Shown piece by piece: positions 24,824-32,933 of a DNA stretch of 64,000 bases. The stretch spans positions 65,431-129,430 of the forward strand of contig JAHRWA010000026.1 in assembly GCA_019090455.1 (NCBI GenBank), given 5' to 3'. The DNA is from Pseudomonadales bacterium (lineage in GTDB: Bacteria > Pseudomonadota > Gammaproteobacteria > Pseudomonadales > DC-out160). The position numbers were made by a program, and so were the translations under genes. Within the stretch, counting starts at the first letter, position 1, and each line of letters begins with the position of its first letter. Below the pieces are notes generated by a model. That model searched no databases. It had not been told where the DNA came from and saw only the letters and a program-made list of their open reading frames with translations.

Positions 24824-26161
24824 ATGAAAAGGAGCCGTTTAGCCGTCTTCAGTTTGGTGGCCTTGCTCAGTATTCCTGGAACAGATTTATTTGCTAACGA
24901 CCCCTTTGCAGAAATGGACGCATCAATTGACGAGGATTCGATTGCGGGAAAGAAAAAAGAAAAGTCTGACTTTGATAGGTACAAACGGCAACAAATAAAC
25001 TCATTTGAAGATTATAAGAAAAAGCTTGAGCAAGAGTTTGCAGAGTTTAAAAAAATATCACAGCAGGAAACCACCGCTTATCGCCAGAAACTGGGTAAGG
25101 TTTGGGATAAAGCTGAATTATCGTCACGTAAAGTTTGGATAGAGTATTCGAAAAATCTGAAGGAAAAGAAAACAGTCGATTTTGAAAAACAAACAATTAC
25201 CATAGCGAAATCGGACGTAATGAAAGATGCAGATGTTAGCGATAAAGAACTAAAAGTATCCTTAAAGAGCATCGTTACCAAAAATAAAGCGGAAGCATTT
25301 CAAGATGATGCTCTTGCGCAAGCCATTGAAAAGAAGAGTAAGGAGAAAATTAGCCTACTGAAAACAGCTGAAGTTAAGGCTAGCCCTATTCTTATCCCGG
25401 AAGTGAAGGGCCAGCCAGAGCTTAGCGATAAAGAAATCGATGAAATCGTGGATCGCATGCTTAAGCTAAGCAAGAGAAGAGAGGCCCTAGACAAACGCGG
25501 AAAAAAGGTGGTTACCGTAGAAGTGCCGATGGATGTAATCGATAAAAAATTGGCAGAAAAAGATAAGTCAGATACAACGAAAACCAATTTGAAATCTACA
25601 TCTAAAAGAATGGCCGATCTAAGGATCAATAAATTGCCTCGTCAAGCCCGTATGATTGAAAACGATGTGAATAAGTTTTCCGCAAACTCCAATCTTGATG
25701 CGTCACTTGTCTATGCGATAATAGAAACGGAATCGGCATTTAATCCAATGGCTCGTTCACCTATTCCTGCTTATGGTCTTATGCAGATTGTTCCAACTTC
25801 CGCAGGTCAAGATGCAACGGCCCAGTTGTTTGGTAAGGCAAAAATATTATCACCTTCCTATTTGTATAGTTCAGACAAAAATATAGAAGTCGGGGCAACC
25901 TATCTTAATATATTGTTTTATCGTTATTTGAAAGGTATTCGTAATGAAGAAAGCCGGTTGTACTGCACTATTGCAGCGTACAATACTGGGGCGGGTAACG
26001 TGGCGAAGGCCTTTACCGGCAAGCGTCGAATTAAGCCCGCATTGTCAAAAATTAATGCGTTAACACCACAGCAAGTTTATGATCATTTGGTTGAAAACTT
26101 ACCCTATGAAGAAACGCGAAAATATTTAGCGAAAGTAAGAAAGAGAATGCCGAATTATTAG
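24824..26161 (+). CDS. MltC-like lytic murein transglycosylase
   Basis: A periplasmic enzyme that cleaves peptidoglycan glycan strands to 1,6-anhydro ends. A signal peptide (first ~24 residues, LLSIPGTDLFA) is followed by a Lys/Glu-rich region like the N-terminal DUF3393 domain of MltC (YKRQQINSFEDYKKKLEQEF). The C-terminal SLT domain has the catalytic Glu in VYAIIETESAFNPMARSP, then GLMQIVP and AAYNTGAGNVAKAF. No lipobox Cys is present, unlike E. coli MltC, so it should be soluble. At 445 residues it is longer than MltC (about 360) because of a Lys/Ser-rich linker. It follows the LPP20 lipoprotein and precedes a membrane protein gene by 70 bases. Confidence 0.85.
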   Translation: MKRSRLAVFSLVALLSIPGTDLFANDPFAEMDASIDEDSIAGKKKEKSDFDRYKRQQINSFEDYKKKLEQEFAEFKKISQQETTAYRQKLGKVWDKAELSSRKVWIEYSKNLKEKKTVDFEKQTITIAKSDVMKDADVSDKELKVSLKSIVTKNKAEAFQDDALAQAIEKKSKEKISLLKTAEVKASPILIPEVKGQPELSDKEIDEIVDRMLKLSKRREALDKRGKKVVTVEVPMDVIDKKLAEKDKSDTTKTNLKSTSKRMADLRINKLPRQARMIENDVNKFSANSNLDASLVYAIIETESAFNPMARSPIPAYGLMQIVPTSAGQDATAQLFGKAKILSPSYLYSSDKNIEVGATYLNILFYRYLKGIRNEESRLYCTIAAYNTGAGNVAKAFTGKRRIKPALSKINALTPQQVYDHLVENLPYEETRKYLAKVRKRMPNY

Positions 26162-26231
26162 ATGGGCTCAGCTTCTTACTTGTTTTCGATGTTTAAGCAA
26201 CTTCTAATGATGAACCAGTGGGGTTAAATTA

Positions 26232-27098
26232 ATGGAAAAAAATCGCGCGGATCAAATTAAAAGTCAACTTCGGCAAGAGCTAAGGGAAGAGTTGCAGGAT
26301 ACTATTGAAGAAGAAATTCAGGAAGAACTAGAAGAAGCACAAGCGGTACTAAAGAAAAAAACGGCATCTCAATTTATATTTTCAATATCTAAAGGTTCTT
26401 TCTTTGCGGTGGTGGCGGTTATCATGGCTCTGGGTCAATATTCTGAAGCCGTTGTGCTAATAAGTGACAGTGTCGCAACGGTACGCTCAATCTTCACCAA
26501 TGATATTGAATATGAGCTGATTTCTAAAATTCATGTGGGCAATACCGAGTCTTATATGGAAAGCTTGCTGGGAAGTCCGCAGGTATCAAAATCGATAGAC
26601 AATGAAATTACGGCAAATTATTTTTTTAATAAAAAGTATTTGTTAACCCTTTTTATTAAAGAATCACGCGTCACCGCATTTACCATTTTACCTTTGAAAG
26701 CAGATTTTCAGCCCGAAACAATTCAAACAGTGGAAGGCGCAAAGGCACTAGGAGAAGCTAATTTTATTGCCTATCCGGGCAACCCTCAACTTTATGTACT
26801 CAATCATGCAAAGACGGCTAGCTATTACTTAGAAAGTTTGGATAAGGGACGCACGGGGCTGTTTGTGCAAAGCTATCTCGGGCTAATGTCGTACTCTGTT
26901 GATGCGGAATCCATTAATCTTGCTGCTCTCTATAAGGCCGAGGTACATGGTACAGAGCAGGAGATATTGAAATTGCAAACCCAGTTTCGTGAATCTGAAT
27001 TCCCCAATTTTTATGGAGAAGGTGAATTGAATCTGGAGTTAATTGAAAAGAGTATTTTGACGGGTGCGGAACTTAGCAGCTATTTCGGCCAACTCTAA
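26232..27098 (+). CDS. Coiled-coil and single-membrane-helix protein of unknown function (possibly ETEC_3214-like)
   Basis: A 288-residue protein that I do not firmly recognise. It begins with about 45 residues of charged coiled coil (Glu/Gln-rich, with LREELQDTIEEEIQEELEEA), then one membrane helix (about residues 49-72, ISKGSFFAVVAVIMALG), then a roughly 215-residue domain starting VRSIFTNDIEYELISKIHVGN with the segment SYMESLLGSP. The order implies a cytoplasmic coiled coil and a periplasmic C-terminal domain, or the reverse. The region around VGNTESYMESLLGSP recalls the ETEC_3214 family, but from memory only. Spacing of 70 bases to the transglycosylase gene and 18 to the next gene suggests one transcript. 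Confidence 0.6.
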   Translation: MEKNRADQIKSQLRQELREELQDTIEEEIQEELEEAQAVLKKKTASQFIFSISKGSFFAVVAVIMALGQYSEAVVLISDSVATVRSIFTNDIEYELISKIHVGNTESYMESLLGSPQVSKSIDNEITANYFFNKKYLLTLFIKESRVTAFTILPLKADFQPETIQTVEGAKALGEANFIAYPGNPQLYVLNHAKTASYYLESLDKGRTGLFVQSYLGLMSYSVDAESINLAALYKAEVHGTEQEILKLQTQFRESEFPNFYGEGELNLELIEKSILTGAELSSYFGQL

Positions 27099-27116
27099 AC
27101 AGGTCTTGTTCATCTC

Positions 27117-28250
27117 ATGAAAGTTTTCGTAAATCCGTTACAACGTGCGTCTTTTATACTGGTCACGTTTTCGATGCTCAGTGCTTGTGTCATCCGGCAA
27201 GAAAATACATTACCCACTACAGCGGTATACCCTGGACTCGAGTCACAACCCTGCTGGCTCGAACGCCCCGTCAATGGCGAGAGTATTGGCCAATTTGGTT
27301 TGGCTCGAGATATCTATATCGGTGGTGAAACACCAAAAACTAAAAGTCGAAAACGTGCCGTAAATAGTTTGGCCGATTACATGGCGTTAGATACCAATAT
27401 CAATCACATATTAAACGATATTGATGATGATACTTTGTCGATAGAGCTAAAAGGTAGGACTTTGCACTTTGTTAATGACTTTAGTATTGACGGATATGTT
27501 TATAGTTATGCGATGCTCGATAATGCATTGACTGCGGCATCGCAACAATGTGCCGCTAAAGTTTGCGATCTAGCTGCTTGCGATCCAAGCTGGTTGTGTA
27601 CTCCTTCAAAAAACGAACAAATTGCAATGTTAGGTGTGAGCTATTTAGCTACGAGTCCTGTGGAGCAACATTATAAATCAATTGAGAATGCACTGTTGCA
27701 AGCGGAATACATGTACGGTGTTAAGGTTGAATCTAGCAAGGATTTGAGGCAGGTTGATAGTCAGTACATTCGATATAATATATTGCGGCAACAAAATTAT
27801 GTGAGCACGGGTGAAAGAGAGCGCTTATCTTACGCTGTCACTGATCGCTGTTATTCGGAGAGTACCTTGTTCAGTCGGGTTGCTTTATACGGGAATGTAA
27901 GCCATTCAAAAATAAAGCCCATTGTTGATATTCAGTGGCTTACTAATCCGAAATATTTGGGTTACGACGGGGCGATTGGTGCGGTGCAACGTCCGGTGGC
28001 TTCCGGTTTGCTGTCGGATCAAATTAAACTCGCGATAAAGCGAGCTGCAATCGAATTGGCATTTGAAAAAGAAAGTAATGTATCTGAAGAGCTGGTGGTC
28101 GTCCAATATAAAAGTGGAAACTCGTTGTTGATAAGGTACATCAATGAAGAGACAAATGTGGAGCTGAAAGCAAAAGTACTCAGCATTCATTTTAAAGAAG
28201 GCGAGGATCACACACTTGAGGTGTTTGCCTGGCTTGCTCGGCTTGACTAG
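27117..28250 (+). CDS. Predicted lipoprotein with divergent LPP20-like domain
   Basis: A 377-residue predicted lipoprotein. The signal peptide ends in the lipobox MLSAC. The mature N-terminus contains QPCWLERPVNGESIGQFGLARD and an Ala/Arg-rich helix, a weak match to the LPP20 pattern seen in its neighbours. A second Ala-rich segment (HYKSIENALLQAEYMYGVKV) may begin a repeat of the fold. Extra Cys residues (SQQCAAKVCDLAACDPSWLC) suggest disulfides. It is the last gene of the plus-strand set and ends 2 bases before the stop of the opposing operon, an extremely tight convergence with no room for a terminator. The function is unknown. Confidence 0.6.
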   Translation: MKVFVNPLQRASFILVTFSMLSACVIRQENTLPTTAVYPGLESQPCWLERPVNGESIGQFGLARDIYIGGETPKTKSRKRAVNSLADYMALDTNINHILNDIDDDTLSIELKGRTLHFVNDFSIDGYVYSYAMLDNALTAASQQCAAKVCDLAACDPSWLCTPSKNEQIAMLGVSYLATSPVEQHYKSIENALLQAEYMYGVKVESSKDLRQVDSQYIRYNILRQQNYVSTGERERLSYAVTDRCYSESTLFSRVALYGNVSHSKIKPIVDIQWLTNPKYLGYDGAIGAVQRPVASGLLSDQIKLAIKRAAIELAFEKESNVSEELVVVQYKSGNSLLIRYINEETNVELKAKVLSIHFKEGEDHTLEVFAWLARLD

Positions 28251-28252
28251 AC

Positions 28253-29263
28253 CTAGTGTTCTGTTCTATTTCCTCGGCACCCAAAGGTAAAGTCAATGTA
28301 TTGTACTTTGACCTGATCATGCAGACGTATTTTATCACGTAACTTTTCATCTTTTACTTTTATGTAAGCTTTGTAGGGCTGTACGGCGATCACTTTGGCT
28401 TTGCCTAGCACTAATAGACCACTTGAATTTTTTCGTAATAGATTTAATTTATTCCCTTTCTTGAAGCCTGCGGCACTACCTGAAGAAATTAGGTAAATGT
28501 GATTCTCTCCGTCACTATAGTATTCTTCGATATAGGCTTGAGGTGCGAGGTATTTTTTCAGTGATTTCGCATTACAAGAAACGATTTTTTTCAAAACCTT
28601 GGCATGAGTAATTTGGTATTCATTCTGAGCCTCAGGTATTGAATGGTAGGGGACGCAGGTATCGTACATGTCGATAGAAAATGAATCTTCTACATCCATA
28701 CCAAAGTGCTTAACCCGCATTAATGAAGGAAGGCTTAAAACTTCGACTTGAAATCCTGATTTAAGATCATATTTACACGATCCTGGGCGCTTTTTCTTAG
28801 AAAATGGAATCCAAATAGGTTTAGTGAATTTATTTTCTAATGATGACTTTGTTAGTGATCCTTTAACGTAGAACCGAACTTTTTGTTCTCCGCCTTGATT
28901 GAGCTCTGTTGAGTTCTTTCGGGCTCTTTCAATTTCCTCGATTAATTTTACCGTTTGTTGGTCTTCGGGATTCTTAATCTGTATACCTTCAGCTCTCAAG
29001 TTATGCTGTATACTTTCTTCGATTTTACTCTTTAAGGCCAATGTATCTTGTCTGAGATCAGTGCTGACATTCCAGATGATTTTCATTGCTTGGCCATCTA
29101 GCTCGGAGGCATGAGGAATCCATTTTGAATTCTCTAAAGTCGGCAAGTGTCGTATAGGAGGTGGGTCATAGGCGTCATTATTGAAAATGCTATCAATGGT
29201 TTTACATCCGGGCATCGCGCTAGAAATGAATGTCATTACTAGTATTAATCTTATGAATCGCAA
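28253..29263 (-). CDS. Predicted lipoprotein, CsgG/TolB-like fold with FlgT-C-like tail
   Basis: A 336-residue exported protein. The signal peptide ends in AMPGC, an atypical lipobox, so lipidation is likely but not certain. The body (KIIWNVSTDL..., a helix, then FYVKGSLTKSS) resembles the TolB-N/CsgG type fold by pattern only. The C-terminus (SSGSAAGFKKGNKLNLLRK ... LGKAKVIAV ... LHDQVKVQY) resembles the small beta-barrel of FlgT-type proteins. The downstream paralogue-like gene at 30380-31387 shares the architecture. The start is a TTG with AAAGGA 8 bases upstream; the next ATG would delete the signal-peptide n-region. It is the last gene of the four-gene minus-strand operon. Confidence 0.6.
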   Translation of the reverse strand: MRFIRLILVMTFISSAMPGCKTIDSIFNNDAYDPPPIRHLPTLENSKWIPHASELDGQAMKIIWNVSTDLRQDTLALKSKIEESIQHNLRAEGIQIKNPEDQQTVKLIEEIERARKNSTELNQGGEQKVRFYVKGSLTKSSLENKFTKPIWIPFSKKKRPGSCKYDLKSGFQVEVLSLPSLMRVKHFGMDVEDSFSIDMYDTCVPYHSIPEAQNEYQITHAKVLKKIVSCNAKSLKKYLAPQAYIEEYYSDGENHIYLISSGSAAGFKKGNKLNLLRKNSSGLLVLGKAKVIAVQPYKAYIKVKDEKLRDKIRLHDQVKVQYIDFTFGCRGNRTEH

Positions 29264-29309
29264 TTAACTGTTCCTTTGGTTTAAATTCAATAAATTGATT
29301 TGAATTAGT

Positions 29310-30386
29310 TTAGTCATTAATCGAATGGCTAACAAAATGGCCCATAAGATTGATATTATCTAATTGAGAAAACATGTCGTCGTTGACAATTTGAAGTGCC
29401 TGCTTTCTACCGCTGTAAGATGCGCCTTGGGCTCGTAGATTGAATGTCGACAATACGTGATCTCTAGAGGATTTTAAACTCACCGACAGAATACCATTAA
29501 CATAATACTCTTGACCGATACGCTGATATTGATATTCGGGTCTAATTTCCACATAAGATGGGTTGGTCCACAGACCTATGGGGTTTAGCCAAGATAAGTT
29601 TTTTTCTACGGCTATTTGGTGGTGTTCAAGTTTATTGCTCACCATGTCGTATACTGTTGCGGTATTGGTTTTATTTTTGATTGCGAGCGCACGGGTTCCA
29701 TAGCTAATATCCAGTTTCGTAAAATAGGCTTCTACTAGCTTATCTTCGCTGGGATAAGTTTTCTTTTTAATTTGATTGAGTAGGCTAATGTTGCGCGCAA
29801 TACGCTTTGCTGCTGAAAGATTTTGTCGTAATTTCCACCATTGTAGAAAGGATTCTGCTGGATTGTTTTTTAGCGCGAGTTCCACCTTTCTTGCATCAGT
29901 TTTGATTTCATTCCTCAACTGAATGGCTAAGTCACTCTTCAGCATTGCTAGCAGAACAAAATAACGGTTACCTAATTTTTTCTGTTGGGTCACGTGTGCT
30001 TGTGAAAGGCTAATGTTTGAAACTTCCACAGTGGTGGTCTGCTGATAGATTTCGCGGTTGTACCTTCCATCACTTGCGATGTAAATTTGGACGTAATCAC
30101 TAACGGTTGAGTTTAAACTTGCCGCCATGGTGCTTCTTGCATTCATTTCCGCGTCATACAGGCTAACGCCTTCACCCACAGCGTAATAGGTTAAGGAGTC
30201 GTCTGGGCCGTTAGATACCCATTGGGGTAAAGAGGGGGCGGTCACACACCCAGAAAGAGAGAAAGAGACGTAAAGTAAGCAGACTAGAACACGTAACTGT
30301 TTGAAACCAAAAAAAACGATGCTTGTTTCTAGAAGCTGACAATTATCAGTGTTTTGTTGCTTTGTGGCTGTCAACTCGTTCAACAC
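29310..30386 (-). CDS. LPP20-type lipoprotein
   Basis: A roughly 358-residue lipoprotein. The segment QLRVLVCLLYVSFSLSGC is a signal peptide with the lipobox LSGC. Mature sequence starts with LPQWVSNGPDDSLTYYAVGEGVSLYDAEMNARSTMAASL, a clear LPP20 motif (PxWh, YxVGxG, Ala-rich helix). A second domain follows that ends in a region similar in kind to the C-terminus of the 31488-32534 protein. GTG at 30386 overlaps the stop of the upstream gene (GTGTTGA), suggesting coupled translation; TTG at 30374 is an alternative, and both leave a long n-region. It is the third gene of the operon. Confidence 0.68.
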   Translation of the reverse strand: MLNELTATKQQNTDNCQLLETSIVFFGFKQLRVLVCLLYVSFSLSGCVTAPSLPQWVSNGPDDSLTYYAVGEGVSLYDAEMNARSTMAASLNSTVSDYVQIYIASDGRYNREIYQQTTTVEVSNISLSQAHVTQQKKLGNRYFVLLAMLKSDLAIQLRNEIKTDARKVELALKNNPAESFLQWWKLRQNLSAAKRIARNISLLNQIKKKTYPSEDKLVEAYFTKLDISYGTRALAIKNKTNTATVYDMVSNKLEHHQIAVEKNLSWLNPIGLWTNPSYVEIRPEYQYQRIGQEYYVNGILSVSLKSSRDHVLSTFNLRAQGASYSGRKQALQIVNDDMFSQLDNINLMGHFVSHSIND

Positions 30387-31387
30387 AGCCCTATTTTTTC
30401 GCAAAATGTTTTTTTCGATGGAATTTTCACATAGTCACCAATTTTTATTTTACCTGCATCCTTTTTCTTAACTTCTATCCAAGAGTATTTCTCCCCCGGT
30501 TTACCGTAAACCTTCCCTTTTGAGACTTCTTTTTCCTCTACGCTGATCTCGTCACTTAGGGGGTTCTCATAGTTTTCAAGCCCATAAAATATGACTTTAG
30601 CCTTCGCTTTGAATCCCATTGACGAGCCGCGATTGATTTTGAAATAGTGTCTCTTTTTGTTCTTCCTGTGTTCTAAAACATAACCTTTGACTGCAAAATA
30701 ATTTTCGAGATTCGTTCGGCTTTTTTTGACCGCAGAAATTGCAGCTTCCCTTGCTAGTCCGGCAGCAGATTTATTATTAAAGGGGCAATTGCTAGAACGG
30801 GTATCAGAACTGCTTCTCTCTGTGCCTTTAATTGATAGTCCAGTAGAAAAATTGAGAGCGGGTAACTTATATATTCTTAAATTGGCCGCTACCTTTGCGG
30901 AATAGTGACATCTCGCAGGATTGACATGTTTTTTCCCTTCATCGTCAGTCCAGTACGATCGTTCAGTAAACCTGGAGCCAATGCTTGCGCCAGAGACTGT
31001 ACCGGTGATCGCATAGTCTGCGATGTTTGGGCCTTCATATTCTTGTAGCCCCTTCAATTCACTTAACTGAATTTCTTTTTGTAGCTGTTGGGCAAGGTTT
31101 CTGTCGATGATTTCTACTGCGCCCGTAGCAACGGCAATCTGCTCCAAGGTTGTTCCAATGGAGTGTCCTAAACTAGCGCTCTTTGCTAAATCAATGCCCT
31201 GATCACTAGGGTTGAAAATAACTAATTTGACTTTGGCACCGGTGATTTCTTGCTTGGTCGGCATAATATCTGCTTTTGGTGTATTCACTCGCTCTAAGCT
31301 AGAAGGGTCAACTTTTGATCCAGCTGAGACGAAACTAGAATACAGAGCAATACAGCTAAAACTCATGACTAACAAAATACGATTCAT
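30380..31387 (-). CDS. Exported CsgG/TolB-like protein with FlgT-C-like C-terminal domain
   Basis: A 335-residue exported protein with a type I signal peptide (about 22 residues, ALYSSFVSA) and no lipobox. The body follows the CsgG/TolB-N pattern: KVKLVIFNPSD, a helix, VEIIDRNLAQQLQKEIQLSEL, then GPNIADYAITGTVS. The C-terminal part (KINRGSSMGFKAKAKVIFYG ... KIKIGDYVKI) looks like the small barrel of FlgT-type proteins. CsgG is a curli secretion pore and FlgT a flagellar ring protein; neither role can be assigned here. A ribosome site GGAGAA precedes the ATG. The stop overlaps the start of the next LPP20 lipoprotein gene. Confidence 0.62.
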   Translation of the reverse strand: MNRILLVMSFSCIALYSSFVSAGSKVDPSSLERVNTPKADIMPTKQEITGAKVKLVIFNPSDQGIDLAKSASLGHSIGTTLEQIAVATGAVEIIDRNLAQQLQKEIQLSELKGLQEYEGPNIADYAITGTVSGASIGSRFTERSYWTDDEGKKHVNPARCHYSAKVAANLRIYKLPALNFSTGLSIKGTERSSSDTRSSNCPFNNKSAAGLAREAAISAVKKSRTNLENYFAVKGYVLEHRKNKKRHYFKINRGSSMGFKAKAKVIFYGLENYENPLSDEISVEEKEVSKGKVYGKPGEKYSWIEVKKKDAGKIKIGDYVKIPSKKTFCEKIGLC

Positions 31388-31487
31388 TTTTTCTCCAAGT
31401 TGTAAATAAAATGATGATATTCGATTGGGGGAACTGAAAAATGGAGATTGTGTGCGACGAATATTTCCGATCTACACACGATTTATA

Positions 31488-32534
31488 TTATTTTTTCTTA
31501 TTCAATCCTAGCATTTGATATATGCCGTGCTTGTTGCTGAGCTTTTTAACCAGTTTCCCGAAAGCAAGTTGTCTGCTTGTTTCGAAGTTTGATACCGAGG
31601 AACCATATAACTGGTAGGCTTCATTACCTATGAGTTGCCCTGATTTTGTTTTAGTTAGGACATTAAAATTAATGTTAACGCTTTTCGTGGAGAAGATGTC
31701 TTGCTCAGCTATAGTGCCTTGTATTTCCAAAATACTGTCAGCGCTAGTGCGGTTTGTGACTTGAAAACCATTAGTTTGAAGCATCTTTTTTATTTGAGTA
31801 GTAAGGGGAGTGAATTCAGAATTGGATGTGAGAAAAAATCGAGTGTTTTCCGATAGGTGTTTTTCTTTTTGCTCGTATTGACGGTAGCCGTCTAAATAGT
31901 GTTGGAGGTTCGCTTGGGGATCAGCGGCATTAATTAGATAAATAAGAGGTCGAGCCTGATTGCTTAATTGAATGGACCTGTTGTATCTGACGAGTTGGAT
32001 CAGTTTGTTTTTCGCCTCCACATTTTCAAGCACTGTCTCTATTTTGCTGGTGATCTGACTTAACTGGTTTTGTTTGTCTTTTATAAATGCAGCGCGAGAC
32101 ATAGAAATTATTACGTAATATTGTCCCGCCTGTTGAGCTGTTTTTAAAACCTCATAACTTGTCAATTTCGTCTCTTTTACTTGAGTCTTAATTCTTTGCT
32201 TATAGGTGCTGTCCAAGTGGTTATTTTGTAAATAAGTCCTATTTTCTGTTTCACTTTTGATATGGGTCGCCAATTTTCCCGCAATATCTTTCAATGCACT
32301 TTGCTTTGCACCATCCAGGCTATAACCCTCGCCGATACCATACATATTATCAGTATCATCTCCTGGTGGAGACTTTACCCATTCTGGAAGAGTTGCGTGT
32401 TGTGTGGTTTGATTTTGAGATGATGCATTTTTTGAAGGGTTAGCGAGACATGCTGTTAGGCCAGTAATTAAGGTAAGTGTTAGTGGAACTGCAACGAAAT
32501 ATCGCGTTAATCTATCAAAATTTGGCCGAATCAT
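31488..32534 (-). CDS. LPP20-type lipoprotein, first gene of the minus-strand envelope operon
   Basis: A 348-residue lipoprotein. The signal peptide (LTRYFVAVPLTLTLITGLTAC) ends in the lipobox LTAC. The mature part has LPEWVKSPPGDDTDNMYGIGEGYSLDGAKQSALKDIAGKL, the best LPP20 match in the window. The second half (FLTSNSEFTPLTTQIKKML ... ADSILEIQGTIAEQ) resembles a DUF4136/TolB-like domain, by pattern only. The open frame extends to 32618, but the ATG at 32534 places the signal peptide correctly. A 100-base gap separates it from the CsgG-like gene. An exact 14-base palindrome (32633-32646) lies about 100 bases upstream. Confidence 0.72.
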   Translation of the reverse strand: MIRPNFDRLTRYFVAVPLTLTLITGLTACLANPSKNASSQNQTTQHATLPEWVKSPPGDDTDNMYGIGEGYSLDGAKQSALKDIAGKLATHIKSETENRTYLQNNHLDSTYKQRIKTQVKETKLTSYEVLKTAQQAGQYYVIISMSRAAFIKDKQNQLSQITSKIETVLENVEAKNKLIQLVRYNRSIQLSNQARPLIYLINAADPQANLQHYLDGYRQYEQKEKHLSENTRFFLTSNSEFTPLTTQIKKMLQTNGFQVTNRTSADSILEIQGTIAEQDIFSTKSVNINFNVLTKTKSGQLIGNEAYQLYGSSVSNFETSRQLAFGKLVKKLSNKHGIYQMLGLNKKK

Positions 32535-32632
32535 GTTCAGTTTCCAATAATGTAGTTGTAATAAAGATATCCTAGGGGTTATCAAAAACGGGTTGTGTGT
32601 CGAATTAATTGGAAGCATTCTATGCTAAGGAT

Positions 32633-32646
32633 CTTTATATATAAAG
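32633..32646. promoter_or_regulatory. 14-base perfect palindrome upstream of the envelope operon
   Basis: CTTTATATATAAAG is self-complementary and lies about 100 bases upstream of the LPP20 start at 32534. A regulatory role is possible, but it is also AT-rich and could be part of a promoter. No clean -35/-10 pair was found for the operon. Confidence 0.3.
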
Positions 32647-32933
32647 CGCAATGTGGAGTTGTTCCGATGGCGGGATTTACCGCGCATATTGACATGTTAG
32701 CGTGAACTCATAAGATGCTTTCGGTTTTTCATACGGTTTGACTAATTAGGGTGTATAAGCCTCAGTAGCCTCTTGTTAAGTGATGCAATCCTGTTGTCTA
32801 GATTTAGTGAGCAAGTGTTAAAGAGTGCATAGGCCTATACTGATGATTGAATCGTAGTGAGTGACGTACACTGTTATATACAGTCTATTAAAAATCGAGT
32901 GTGAAGGTTAGAGGGATAAAGGGAGATAAATCG

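Noticed and set aside
28253..32534. Curli secretion locus (csgG)
   Set aside because: Only a CsgG/TolB-like fold is suggested; no csgA, csgB, csgE or csgF genes are present.
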